Shown: piece after piece, positions 44,919 through 57,177 of the stretch | Position numbering within the stretch: the first letter of the stretch is position 1 | Layout: each line of letters opens with the position of its first letter | DNA from: Lateolabrax maculatus | Taxonomy: Eukaryota > Chordata > Actinopteri > Acropomatiformes > Lateolabracidae | Direction: 5' to 3' | NCBI GenBank assembly: GCA_031216445.1 | Contig: CM062207.1 | Coordinates: 1,709,501 to 1,773,500, forward strand | Length of the DNA stretch: 64,000 bases | Translations under genes and position numbers: made by a program | Notes under the pieces: model-generated | What the model was told of the DNA's origin: nothing | Database searches by the model: none | Seen by the model: the letters and a program-made list of their open reading frames with translations, nothing else

Positions 44919-45675
44919 CCATTAGGGGCCTGATGTGAGATGACGCCTCTTGATTGGCTTCCTCACAGTTGAATTGGGTGCAGATTAAGATTTCATATAA
45001 AAACATATAATCAGTTTATAAATGATGATGCATCGCTACAGTTTAAACTACCCAACACTTTCTAAAGTAGAGGAGTCAGTGAGAACTAATACTAGCATCA
45101 ATAGGACAGATATAAAAAGTGGATCTATTTCATGTCAGAAACACATTGTGGACACATGAATGTTCTTCATTCCACGTTCTTCTATTTTCTCTCTTCTGCT
45201 TTGATTTGCATTTACACGACAAACATTTGTTATTTATCATTAAGCACAGTCTTGTGTCTTAACATTCAAGAGAGTAAGTAACTAACAGAGAATATTATAA
45301 AGAAATATGATTATGACCCTGGTATTACTATTAAATTTAGTTCCACTTCAGCCAGAAACAACATTAAAATTCTGCATAGTGAGTGTTTTTACTTTTGATA
45401 ATACTTGACTTTTACTGAGTACAGTTTTGAATGAGGGCTTGTACTTGACTTTACTGATTAAAACCCTGTCAGATAAACAGTGTTAAGGTGAATTTGTGCA
45501 ACAGAGTAAAAATCTTAAAAGCTGCATGAACTGATTTTTTGAGGGGAGCAAGCTGAAGCTCATATTATCACCTTATTAAATGATCAAATGTAAATACCAA
45601 CAGACACAGAGCAACATGACCCTTCATTCAGAGTCGTGTTGGTGCCACCTGATGGATGTGAGTCCAGTATTCTCT

Positions 45676-45860
45676 CTCTTTTAGCTCTTTAAGCCTAAAT
45701 GCTCCACTTTGTTCTCCAGCTGCTCTCTGACTGAGCCGTCTGCTGTTGGCTGCTGAGCAGCTCGTGTTCAGCAGGTTCATCAGAGCTTGTTGGCAGCTGG
45801 TTTGATGAAACTTTTATCAAACCAGGAAACCAAAGCAATGATCCAAAATAGACAAAACTC
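45676..45860. repeat. dispersed repeat family, copy 3 (diverged)
   Basis: Shares AAATGCTCCACTTTGTTC, CTGTCTGCTGTT-like and GCTGCTGAGCAG text with the copies at 9838 and 29535. Confidence 0.4.
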
Positions 45861-47042
45861 TCCGTAGAGCTGAAGGTAAGCGAGGGATTCATTCTTTTTA
45901 AACATATTTGACAATATGCTGTCATTGGTTTAGATTGTTTTTAAGTCTGCAGCTTTTAGTCACACAGTATCTGAGTTTCTGTCAAGTCATATTCCCATGG
46001 ACCTTCAATCATTGATCATTGTTGAGTGTAGATACTCTGCCAGACATCAGAGAAGTATGTGTCTATCTAACATGTAGTTTATAACTAAGGAAACAGGTAT
46101 TTCCTCATACTTCTTGTGTGACGACAGCCAGACTCCTGCCTATCATGTGGTTTTTCACTCACCTGAGTAGGCAGTGATGTGAGGATTCATTGGTTAAAGA
46201 CTTCCATTGAAACTGGGCCAAAGAATTTTCCCATACATATAGATACAGACATATGCTATTGATTCCACAACATTTCATCGGCTGTATTTCAACTTGTATT
46301 TAGGACCTGCTGCACAGAGAAATACAGTCTTTTAGATGCTGTTTAAGGATTTAAAGACATCCTGTGACATGCACATCACCAAATCAACAGCATAATCACC
46401 ACGGAAAACACTGTAGTATCCTTGAAAAGCTATATTCTGTTCTTTGTATGTAAATAAAAGGAAAATTCCCCATTTATACCTCAAAGTAAAGGTTTCGTTC
46501 GCACAATAGTTGATTCACTTCTTTTACTGAAAGGGTTACAAGGGGAACAAACAAGACTGCTGTCATCAGGCTAAAATAATCCTGTTTAGTCTCGCTAATG
46601 TGGCTCTTTGAAAGCAATTTGAGGATTGATTTGTTAATCATCAAATAATAAAGTTATTTTGAAATAAAGGAAAAATGAGTAGAGAGTCCTCAATGTTTCC
46701 ACAGGTTATTGTTTATTTGCTCTGACTGCTGGATGTGTAAAGTCTTTGTTCTGTTCACTTGCTTCTGCTGCCTCCAAGTGGAATAAATTAGTTATTGCAG
46801 GTTTAATGAATCAGGTTGATTTGTTGCTACATGTCTAGTGTGTGGTAGGTTATTTCTGGTAAAAGAAAGTAGAAGGAGTCCGGAGTTGACATTTGAGGTG
46901 CAGTGCCGACATGTTGCACAAACGTCATCTTCACACAGTTGTACCTGAAGTTTATCACTACAACAGGAAGCTGTGGCCTCTGTGACGTGTGATGCAGCCC
47001 TCCCAGGCTGCCAGTCAGTCAGTCAGTCAACAGTCAAGCAGC

Positions 47043-49585
47043 ATGGAGATCACAACAGTGTGCATCGTTGGTGAGTCCTGTATTTGTGTTTGTGCAACCT
47101 GCACTCCAGTTTAGTCATGGATGTGTCTGTGCAAATAAGTTATAATGTCAAATAAATTATGAGTAAAGTTTGGTCTGTGATGACAGCAGCTTTTCTGCAT
47201 TTCACATCATTGTAAACTGAATATATTTGGGTTTTAGACGGTTGGCTGGACAAAACGAGACGTTTGAAGATGTCACCTTGGGCTTTGTGACTGACATTTT
47301 ACACTAATGAGAAAATAATTCTATTTTGTCTTTGTTTTTTGGTGATGTGACACTTTGATGCATCTACTGTACCGTAGTGCCCGAGAGCTGCAGAGGTCTG
47401 AAGAGGCACACAGTATCAACTCTGGATTGGTTTCACCTTAATAGTGTTGCATTGTAGACAGGCTGCAATTCATTAGGTATTATTAATAAAAATATCTCAC
47501 AGATTCCAATTGACCCTAACAATTAGTGTTTCTGGTTATGTTTTCTAATGAATATTGCAGAAAACCAGAAAGCTTTGAGCAGCTTGAATCAACTTCACTT
47601 ACTCTTCAAAATAACATCCGTAGTGAAACAAGGAAACAACTAAATGTACAGACAGCAACAAGCGTTTACAAATCAGCCAAGTTTTCTTGTTTGTTCACTT
47701 CTGTTTTCTATTTGATATTCGCACACCGTCCGTCTGTCTCCTGCAGCCGCTCTGAGAGTCCTTCCCAACAGATCCCAGTTCTTCCAGTACGAGTCGGTCT
47801 CTCTGACCTGTGAGCAGCAGGGAAACTCTGCTGACTGGACGGTTAAGAGGAACACATCCAGCAACATAAACGAAGAGTGTTTCACATCCTGGGATGAAAC
47901 AAATGAATCCTACTGCTTCATCAATGACCTTTACCCAGCAGACACTGGAGTGTACTGGTGTGAGTCTGCAGCAGGAGAGTGCAGCGAGACCGTCAGCATC
48001 ACCGTGACCGGTGGGTTAAACAAACTACCAGCTGTGGTTCTTTAGTGGAGATAAAACATTTACCTCCATACATCCTCCTGTGGGAGACTGGACATATAAG
48101 AGGTTCTGGTCCCCTTAGCTGCTGGAGACTTACAGTTTCTGACATGTAAGGTTCTCAAATGCACATCGATCTAGTTAAAGAGCAGCACTGGTTCAAGTGC
48201 TTCTAACAACCTCTTTATTTGTTACAAGCAACCTCTGAAACAGACAGTGACTGTCCTCTCTAACTAGCAAAGGTGGACATGATATGATGTTAAAAACCCA
48301 CAAAAACTCTAAAGGGCAACAAACACCAGCAGCGTCTTGACCTGCCTCATCTTGAGTTGCCAGTTGTACCTCGACTACTTCTTCTCTTTCTGAGGCAGTG
48401 TGTGCTATACGGGATGAATTGACCGGCGTCAAATGGTTCATACATTGGCTCAAATGATCTTGTAAAAGATCACGTGTAGACATCCCAAAGCGACATGAGC
48501 TCCAATCTATCTTCTTGTCTTTCTGCCTGTCTGTCCCTCAGCTGGTCCGGTGATCCTGGAGAGTCCCGGCCTTCCTGTGACGGAGGGAGACGCTGTGACT
48601 CTGAGCTGCAGAAACAGGATGAACTCCTCCTCCAATCTCACCACAGATTTCTACAAAGATGGCCGCCTCCTCTGGAGCAGCTCTACAGGAAACATGAGCA
48701 TCCACAGTGTTTCTAAATCTGATGAAGGACTCTACAAGTGCAACGTGTCCGGAGGCGGATTATCACCAGACAGCCGGCTGACTGTCAGAGGTGAGAGGTG
48801 CTTCTTCAACAAGTTCAGCCTGTGTTTTTTGTTCTTGTTTTGGATAATTTATCAATTTAACAGCCAGTCATGTAGACAGAGCTTGCTGTTGAAATACCAC
48901 AGGCCAACCTGTGGTATTTCTGTTTATGAAACAGGGCGTCCTGAGTCGCCCAACTCCTTCCACGCTCACATTATACTTCCTGTTGTGGTCGCCTGCCTCT
49001 CGCTGGTCTCTCTGGCCTTCGTGACTCTGCTCTGCGACTTGAGGAGCGATAAAGGTCAGCCTGTTTTCATGTAAAGCAAATGACATACTCCTTTCAGGTA
49101 AGTACAATGTGAGTTTAACATCTGAGCAGTTGAATTTCAAAAGTGGAAATTCAAAAATAGCCCCACAAAATGACTGAAAACACCCAGTTCAATGTTGATG
49201 CACCATAATTCCGCTAAAAGTATCTGAATTATTTATTTTTTAACCCAGCTGGTGTGTAACAGTTACACATTCTGTGCCGCAGATAAAATCGACCCTTTGG
49301 TTGTATTGTACACTGATGTCAGCAGCACACGGAGGTGCAACCAAAAAGGTAAACACACAAAGACACATAAATGTGAACAGTAACAAAATTCACGAATACT
49401 CAGACTTGGTGTCACATCTCTTAATGCTGAACAGGTTCCTCTTTCTGATAACTTTCTCCCCTCCCTTTGTTTCAGGTGAGCCGTCGAGGAGACCCCCCTT
49501 TTTGCTGTGTTCTGTCGCTGTATACAGACCCGACCCCATCAGCTGTATAAACACAACCACATCAGTGTCGACTTACAAAGCCTGA
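47043..49585 (+). CDS. Fc receptor-like, two Ig domains, TM, ITIM-like tail
   Basis: Six exons: 47043-47070 (MEITTVCIV), 47747-48010 (D1), 48542-48790 (D2), 48935-49054 (TM), 49283-49348 and 49476-49585 (tail). The sum is 837 nt (278 aa). D1 starts LRVLPNRSQFFQYESVSLTC. D2 starts VILESPGLPVTEGDAVTLSC and closes DEGLYKC. The TM is HIILPVVVACLSLVSLAFVT, followed by a basic stop-transfer (DLRSDKG). The tail has VLYTDV, which fits an ITIM, and AVYRPDP further on, which does not. The signal peptide is unusually short (about 13 residues up to ALR). The TM donor is GTCAGC, a weak site. An ATTAAA at 49813 may be the poly(A) signal. This is the intact partner of the copy at 40723-43930. Confidence 0.85.
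47727..48797 (+). repeat. near-identical tract shared with 41583-42650
   Basis: Partner of the tract at 41583-42650; see that entry. The flanks (first intron and TM intron) are clearly more diverged between the two genes. Confidence 0.9.
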
Positions 49586-51219
49586 AGCGGATGAGGAAAC
49601 TGTCTTCTAATGGTTTAACCAAAAGGCTGAACTCAGGATCCACATGTGAACACAGAGAAACCTTAGCACCAAAACCTTAAACACAGCACTGGAACTGTTT
49701 GTGCTCGATGAAGTGTTGTACGGTGGCTGCCTGTGTCCATAAAGGATTGTCCTCTGTGGGGATCTTCTGTTTTGGGAAATCCATTTATAGTTTTAATGAA
49801 TTTGTGTCTTTCATTAAAGGTACATTTTTGGACCACACATCTGTCTCTGTGGTGAATTATCTTGCCTCGGACTCTGGAGCAGACCGTTTTAACAAAGGTA
49901 GCAGCAACTTTAAAATCTTTAACAGCACGTTTTATTACATGTGTACATTTATATTATGTGTGCACATTCATTGGTTAAAGATGAATCAGGAGGACTGCTG
50001 CCAGTTCAGTTTCCTGTTTCACTTGAACAACAGCAGTAATGTTCTCTTTTTATTTACTTTCCCTTTCTGAATTCTCAACTAACCCTGTGTTAATGTTAAA
50101 TGTCTTAATCTGCACATATGAACAAAGGAAAGTAAAACTGTTCAGAATCTGTCTCTGGCTGCTCCAAGACACTTTAATGACTTTAAATTATAAGTACTAC
50201 CAGTGACTCATAGCATTTTTGTTAATATTCAGCATATTTTGTCAAATCTGGGTGGATGTTCCTTAACACACTTCACAGGGCTGATCAGGTGGATGCTCAA
50301 CGATTAATATATAACCAATTAAAATGGTTTCAGCAGATTTGCAGCTGAATATCTGTCTGAAAAAAACAAACAAATGTCAATCAATGTTCTTATAATGATT
50401 CAAATATTTATTTGCCACAGACACAAATGTTCACATTACATTGTACAGTAAAATGCTAAGTCACCAGTTTGGAAGACAGTGTAAAGTCCAAGTGTAACAA
50501 AAAAAATAAAAAATAAAAATGCAAACATTTAAAAGCAAATTTGGTCAAAAAAAAAAAGTCACAGAGTAAAAACATGTAAAATGCAGTAAGTAGTAGGTTG
50601 TAAGTAAATGTAAGAAGTTAAAAAGTGTATATGAAATATGGAGCACTGTGGCAAATAACAATGGGAATAAAATGTGAATATGGATATTGTAAAAGTGTGA
50701 ACGCGTCTGACACGGACATATCCGGCTGTGTGCTGCATGTGTGAAAGTGGCTATACATACTATGGACACCAGATAAAAAAGGATCAATGTCAATTCTTCA
50801 TAAATAATATAAAGCTTTACAAATACAGTGTTAAAATACATTTAAATCAGGCCAGACACCACATGTTTTCAGCTGGCTGTGCTCTGATGTTTCTTCCTTT
50901 ACTAAAACATGTGTTAACATGTCAGTAAGACCAAGACTACAGTTCAGTTTAATCCAAATACCATATGAACACAGTTTTATGCCATCAGAATCCAGCTTTC
51001 CTGTTTTGGTGTAATGAACTTGAAGTCTGCTTTGTACACTTTGATATCCTTGAGCGTTGGTAGTGGAGAATCTGCAGACCTGAGATCAGATTATTTGGCT
51101 ACTGGACCAATCTGCTCGAGTCATTTCCATCACATTGGTGCTTCAGTCACACAGACTGCATGATGTCAGTATCGTACTATAAACTGACCATAATCATGTT
51201 GTGAACAGCTGAAGAATGT
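49586..51219. other. 3' UTR and intergenic
   Basis: Convergent spacer between the plus-strand FCRL gene and a minus-strand butyrophilin-like remnant. AT-rich, without domain-bearing frames. Confidence 0.5.
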
Positions 51220-53792
51220 TCAAACCTTTACCTCCATCTTTATCTGACTTTCATCAGCATCAGTCTCGCTTTTTCTCGACTCAGGGTCAGACTGTAAATC
51301 TTTTAAAGGTTTCCTCCTTTTTGATAATTTTTTCTTTGTAATGAAAGTCGAGTCCTTCTTTCCCTCCAGTTGTGTCTCTCTCCTCTCCAGCTGTTTCTGA
51401 GGTTCTGCCTTCTTCTTCTCCAGATCCTTCGTGGTCTCTGAAAGACGTCTGACAGCTTCATGTTTCTCTGCTGCTTCTTCCTGTGTTTCAGGGTCCATCT
51501 TGTCTTCCTCCCTGTTCACTGACTGTAGTTTCCTCTCAGTCTCCTCTCTCTGTTTCTCCACTTCCTCTGGCTGCAGTTTGAGTTTTATCTGATCCTCATT
51601 ATCCTTCATCTGCCTCTCACATCTAGAAACAGTTTCTTCAGGTGTTCTCAGTTCTCTTTCTTTTGTCTTTAGCTTGTCCACAAGGTTTTCCTTGTCTTTG
51701 TCCAGGTGATTCGGTGTCTCTCTTTCTGCCGTCTCCTCTCCTTCGTCTGTCTGCACATTATTTTCTGTCAGTCTTTCCTCCATCGGCTGCTCTGTGTTGT
51801 CACTTCCAGATTTAGTCTCATCTTCTTCGTTGTTCGGGTCACTTTCTGTTCCTCTCTCTGCTGTTTCCTCGTCTGTTTGAGTTTGAAGTCGTGTTTCTTC
51901 TTCGTTCACATTGTTAATTGTCCCTCTTTCTGCTGTTAGTTGTTCTCTTTCTCTGTCCATCAGGGACTCTTGTTCTGAATTGTTACATGCAGAGTAGCTC
52001 TTCTGTGTTTCTTCATCCTTCTTGTTCCCTTTGTGCAGAAACAATGAAAAGTGTTTAGTGACTTTTTTGTGCAGAAGAGATTTTGTACAAGAAACATTTT
52101 AAACAAGAAACACGTTTTCTGACAAATTTGACTGCTGAGAGATCTGATATTTCAAATGTGGGAATTGGCACACAGGCATAGTCACATGACATAGTCACAT
52201 GAGCAGCAGGTAATCAGGAAGTGATGAAAGAGAACCGTTTCCAGCACAGAGCCCCTTGACGGTGCTGCATCCCCTCGTTGTGGTGGACTCTCCCGTTCAC
52301 ACAGGTATGTAAACCTATTGTTGCACCGTTTGTAATGAGCGCAGCATCAGGTTGATTTTGTGGCCTCGATCCTACTCAGGTGATATCCAGATGTGAGTGT
52401 TACGTCAGCCCAATACTGACGGTAATGTGGTAAATGGTGTAGTATTGCATGTCTTGGTGCTATCCTTTTGTGTGTTACGTTTATCTGACAGCTTGTCTGT
52501 GTGCCATGGATGCTTGACATGTTTTTAGCATTTTAACCTGTAGTGAACAGCAGCTGAAATAGCTATTTGTATGTTCAGTAATCGGTAAACAATATACATG
52601 TGTTTATCTGAGTATTTTAATACCTTTTTAGCCTTATGATATTTATAATGTCTCTTCTGTTTATAGCTGTAACGCTGGAATTGCTGCTTTTCTATTCTCG
52701 ATGGCTGTGTGTTCGATGGGTCCTATAGGCCCCATTTTATCAGCATTTGAGATTCACCTGTAGTAGGCTACAGGTGTTTGGCACTTATTGTATTTTGTAT
52801 TTGTGGATGGTGATTTCATGTAGGCCTGTTACTCTCCTCCCTTCTGTATTGACAGCTTGACCCTGTACAAGACTGCACTCTCTGGCATAGTGGTGTGTAT
52901 AATTAATCCTGACACTGCATGGTAATTTATCGTGGATATTATTAAATATGTAGTGTTTGCGTTTTTGGTGTCAGGCCTGCTGTCCCCCTGTTGTCGTCCT
53001 GCAGGGCGGTGTGCTCAAGCCTTCCTACCTTGAGGAGAATTAATTTGTATTTTCACCATCCAATCATTCCATTGTCCTGCTTACTTACCTCCAAGCTGCT
53101 GATATTTTAAATTGCAATTTTATATATATATATATATTTGTAATAAAACTTATTTTATAAAAGATATGCCTTGTGCAAATTGTTCCTGTTCAGGGAAAGT
53201 CACAGAGTTGATCACGTGACACACAGATTAAGAGCGTAAGGGTTCCTCCTGGTGGCTTTGTCAGACGTAGAAGGATGTTTTCTGTAGCAGGCACCACACA
53301 AAACTAAAACCTATTGCCACAGATTTCACTAATGTAATCATTAAGGTGATGTTAACTTAAGTAAGACTAGCATGTATTTTAAGAAGACTTACTGATTTTG
53401 TTTTGTCTCCATTTCCACACAACTAAGACAGCTGCAAGGATGAACATGATGCCAACAACCAAACCAATGATGGTAGGAGCAGAAGAACTAGAACTAGACA
53501 GGTCTCGGAAGAAATCATCTGGAATGATAAAACAGAACAGAAATATATTAATTTAAGATACAATCAGTTTTCTAAAGCAAAGGATCATTTTAATTGTATT
53601 TCTATCTGCAACATGAATCTGTGTCTCTCTGGTCTGGTTGATGTCCTTCTGTTGGACTCTACAGGTGAAGCTGTTGCTGTGGCTCTTCTCCACAGTCAGT
53701 CTGCTGCTGACAGTATAGAGGTCATCAGGACCTCTGACTGTCTCTGTAGGTCCAGCAGAGAGGAGGTTTCCCTCAGCGTCCAGCCACAACAC
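51220..53792 (-). pseudogene. decayed butyrophilin-like gene: partial IgC, TM, long coiled-coil exon
   Basis: From 5': a partial IgC exon 53792-53606 that begins abruptly at VLWLDAEGNLLSAG, so the first half with its cysteine and the WYPEPE motif is gone. Then a TM exon 53518-53393 (DDFFRDLSSSSSSAP, then IIGLVVGIMFILAAVLVVWK), then a tail exon 52028-51220 of 269 codons, an acidic coiled-coil-like stretch (EREQLTAERGTINN, EKQREETERKLQSV) still fully open. The donor after the IgC exon reads GCAG-ATAGAA, where the paralogues have GCAG-GTAGAA, so the splice site is lost by a G to A change. No V or signal exon is seen upstream before the next gene at 55345. TM-to-tail phases still match. Related to the 10334-12829 gene by architecture. 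Confidence 0.75.
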
Positions 53793-55344
53793 CTTTTTTA
53801 TAAGTAATAAAATGTCTCCTGGAAAAGGTAGCTCCTGTAGCTTCCCAGCTTTTATTTCTACCTGATTCTGGCTGCCTGATCATTTACCTGATGGTGATAT
53901 TAATTTTGGCAAACCTTCATTCAAACTGAGTGTGAAGTCACTTCCCAAATTTAACTATATGAAAGAAAAAAAAAGAAACAAAGAGGAAAAACAGTGTAGC
54001 CTCCTTGGCCAACCAAAAAACTGGATTTACTTATTTATTTTATTATTTACAAATTGTTCTGAAAATCTTGATAACCACACAAACACATCTTTAAAGACAT
54101 GTGCTAAGTTAAGAACTGCTGTGTGTCATCTCATATTACATGCTGAGATGAAAACATGATAATAAAGATAAAAGGTTGAACAACAAGTCAGTCACAAAGT
54201 AGTGTCTGGGGGGAAATGTAGGACATTCTTCAGTGTTATTTTTCCGTAACAAGTTTGACTTCAATCCTTCTGTTTGCAATTAAATCAGTTTCCTGTTCAC
54301 TGGAACAACAGTTTGTGTAGGAAAATGAGACATTTAATAACAATCCAGGGAGAGAATCCACTTTGAAGAGGCACTGCTTCATTCCTTCAGCTGAAGGTTT
54401 GATCAGTTCCCTGTTTCACTGGAGCAACACATAGTTTCTGTGCAGCTGGGGACATTGTCAGAGCTCAGCATCAGTCCTCAGACAAAATGTGATCAAACAA
54501 AAAGTTATCAAAAATCAAACTGCTGGAATGATGTTTTCAGGCGTAACAAGCAGCAAAGAGGATAGAGGAGCCTCAGGTTTACACAAATGAATGTGCAGCT
54601 CCACTCCACTGCTCCACTTCTCCCTCTGCTGGTCTGTAAGCAACATGTTTTAACTTCATGTGTGCACATGAATTACACTATAATCCCAGCATGAATTAAA
54701 TCTGTGTTTCTAACTTGTTTCTATAGCAAATGTTTCAGAACGGACTGTGTCCTGAGTCCTGCACTGCACACTTTAATGGTGCTGGAGAGTTTCACTTTCA
54801 TTTGTAACAAAAAGACTGATAATGTGAACAGTATAGTTGGTCTATACAAACTGACACATGTAGGTTATTCACATTAATTAAGCCATTCTTTTAAGCATTA
54901 GTTCCTTAATGAGGGAGATGTTGACCATAACTGACAGTTTGTAATCTGCATCCATTGATTTAAAAAAATAACCTCAAATAACCGGCAGGTGCTAAAAGTT
55001 GGAGGTATCCGGTTGAAATATGGACAATGAAATCTATAACCGTCATCATACATCTTATTTCTATTTTCCAGCCCTGGGAACCAGATGTATCTGCAGCTCG
55101 TGTTGTTTGCTCTGGCAGATACGTCCGTCCGCTCTCCCATTCAGACAGATTTCCACCAGAACTGTTATCTGGCCGAGCCAATCACAACCGCTTATCCAAT
55201 ATGAGGCGGGTTCAATACGATGACTGACAGAGAGGAGCGCCGTTGAGGCATCTTAACCAAGATAGTAAGTCACTGTGATAAAGTTCAGAGCTGTATTCAA
55301 AATATAGCCTTTAAACCTTCGTACACCTTTGCATCTATCTTTGT
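53793..55344. other. spacer between butyrophilin-like copies
   Basis: The missing half of the IgC exon and the V exon would be expected here and are absent. About 55060-55250 resembles a dispersed fish repeat (GGGAACCAGATGTATCTGCA, CAGAACTGTTATCTGGCCGA). The rest is unassigned. Confidence 0.45.
55060..55250. repeat. dispersed repeat fragment
   Basis: GC-richer than its surroundings, with GCTCGTGTTGTTTGCTCTGG and GCCAATCACAACCGCTTATC. It looks like a teleost interspersed repeat; class unknown. Confidence 0.4.
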
Positions 55345-57066
55345 TTACTCTCTTGTCAACAGGAAAGGGTCAAAGCACGTTGACTGAGGGATACGTCTCC
55401 TCTCCTGGATCTTCTTGATGCCTGTGTGCCAAGAGAAAAGGGAATCTGTTCAAATTTGCTGTGTTCATGTAGCTTTTTCTTTGCCAGTTTTCCTGCACTG
55501 CAGTGGAAGCATTTGTGCTGAATGGTGCTGAAATTACATTTTAATATTAACTAATGAACATTATGTTTTAACCTAGAAACCGCTACACAACACTACAACT
55601 AATAAAGAGCTCTGAGAGTAAACTGACACAAGAAAGGCAAATCAAGATGTGACTTACAGATCTTTCTCAGGATAATAATAATAATAAGGCCAAACAAGAC
55701 AGTTACGACAACAGGAATGATGAGGGCCCGACTCCGATCAGAAGAGTTCTGATCCATGAAGAAATCAGCTGAAATGAACCAACACAGAACAGAATCAAAG
55801 TAGACCTCAACTGTTTAAAGCCAACAGTGACGATGTGTTTAATGTAGTCGAGCTCTTTATAACCTGCAACATGAATCTGTGTCTCTCTGGTCTGGTGGAT
55901 GTCCTTCTGTTGGACTCTACAGGTGAAGTTGTTGCTGTGTCTCTTCTCCACAGTCAGTCTGCTGCTGACAGTATAGAGGTCATCAGGACCTCTGACTGTC
56001 TCTGTAGGTCCAGCAGAGAGGAGGTTTCCCTCAGCGTCCAGCCACAACACCTCAGGCTCTGGATACCAGCCTGCACACTCACACTGTAACACCACTGTAC
56101 TGTTGTCTGAGACGACCTGTATGACGGGCGTGGAGACGGCGCCTGGTGAGAAGAGACGAGGAGTTTCAAACTGTGGGTTCAGATCAAACCAGACTAAATA
56201 TGTCATTTGGTACCTTTAAGTATTTAATCAAAATACTTAGTGAGCTCAGACAGAGTCTGACGTACCAACAGTGAGTTGGATGGAAACTTCCTTCACTGCT
56301 GATTCAAGGAAACATTGATATTTTCCTGCATCAGAAAGTTTCACTTTGGAGATTTTCATGGAGACGTTTCCTTTCATCAGTTCATCCAGAAACAGTCTTG
56401 TGCGGTAAAAATAAGATGGATTTTGTCTCTGATTCTCCGATCGTCCCTCTTTGTGAACATGGACATACTTTGGGTCTAAAGGAGGTTTGGTCCACACCAC
56501 TGTCTCACAACTGGCACTGATGGGAGGCTCAAGGTGACATGGTAGAATGACATCATCACCAACCAGGGCTACGATTGGTTGATGTGAACAAATCAGCTCT
56601 GACTCAGCTGCAAGGGAAACTAAAGAACAAACAAGAGACAGTAACACAGTTATAATTCATGTCACCAAAATTAGGTTTTACATTCTGAAAATAAGAAATA
56701 ATCCATGTGATAAAGTTCAGAGCTGCAGTGAAAAGACCTGAGAGTTGTCTCTGTTAGATTATGTAGCACCGACCACTGCAGCCTCAAACTCATTTCTGAC
56801 TCACTTTTAGAGATTTATGAACAAACTTCTGCAAAACTAGTGACATTCCCATAAGCCTCAGCTGTACTCTCACACTGTTCTGCTAAATAACAAGAAAAGC
56901 AAAAGCTGAGTTTTCTGCTTTCCAACACAAACACATCAGTTTGTTACTGGAGTGTTTTACATGTAAATTTACCTCCAAAATACATGAGTATGAGAAGAAT
57001 AACAGAGAGTCCCCTGCAGGTGCTGAAGGATCCTCCATCACTGGGCTCCATCATTGGATGCAGCAT
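55345..57066 (-). CDS. butyrophilin/MOG-like receptor (V-C-TM-short tail)
   Basis: Five exons: 57066-56973 (signal peptide, MLHPMMEPSDGGSFSTCRGL then SVILLILMYFG), 56607-56266 (IgV, 342 nt), 56142-55864 (IgC), 55768-55658 (TM), 55421-55345 (tail). The sum is 903 nt (300 aa), all phase 1. V: IVALVGDDVILPCHLEPPIS and DAGKYQC. C: STVVLQCECAGWYPEPEV and FTCRVQQKDI. TM: ALIIPVVVTVLFGLIIIIIL. The tail is 26 basic residues (IKKIQERRRIPQSTCF). No B30.2 domain and no tyrosine in the tail, so it probably acts as a ligand or needs a partner to signal. An acceptor (ATTTTCAG) nine bases 5' of the ATG shows a spliced 5' UTR. Its first exon could lie beyond the TIR element at 57178-60352, for instance at the GTAAGAG donor near 61170. 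Confidence 0.85.
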
Positions 57067-57177
57067 CCTGGACTCCTGAAAATACAATAAAACAGCTTTT
57101 TTTATGGTTATTTTCATAGAAATTACACAAATCAAATATCTGCCTTTACTTACTGGGAAATTAGACTGAACAGGGTA

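Larger units (their letters stand above)
44837..47042. other. spacer upstream of the second plus-strand FCRL gene
   Basis: No exon found. It contains the third, more diverged copy of the dispersed repeat (about 45676-45860). Immediately before the ATG at 47043 is a CAGTCAGTCAGTCAGT leader that is also present before the ATG at 40723, so the paralogues share their 5' UTR. Confidence 0.55.
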
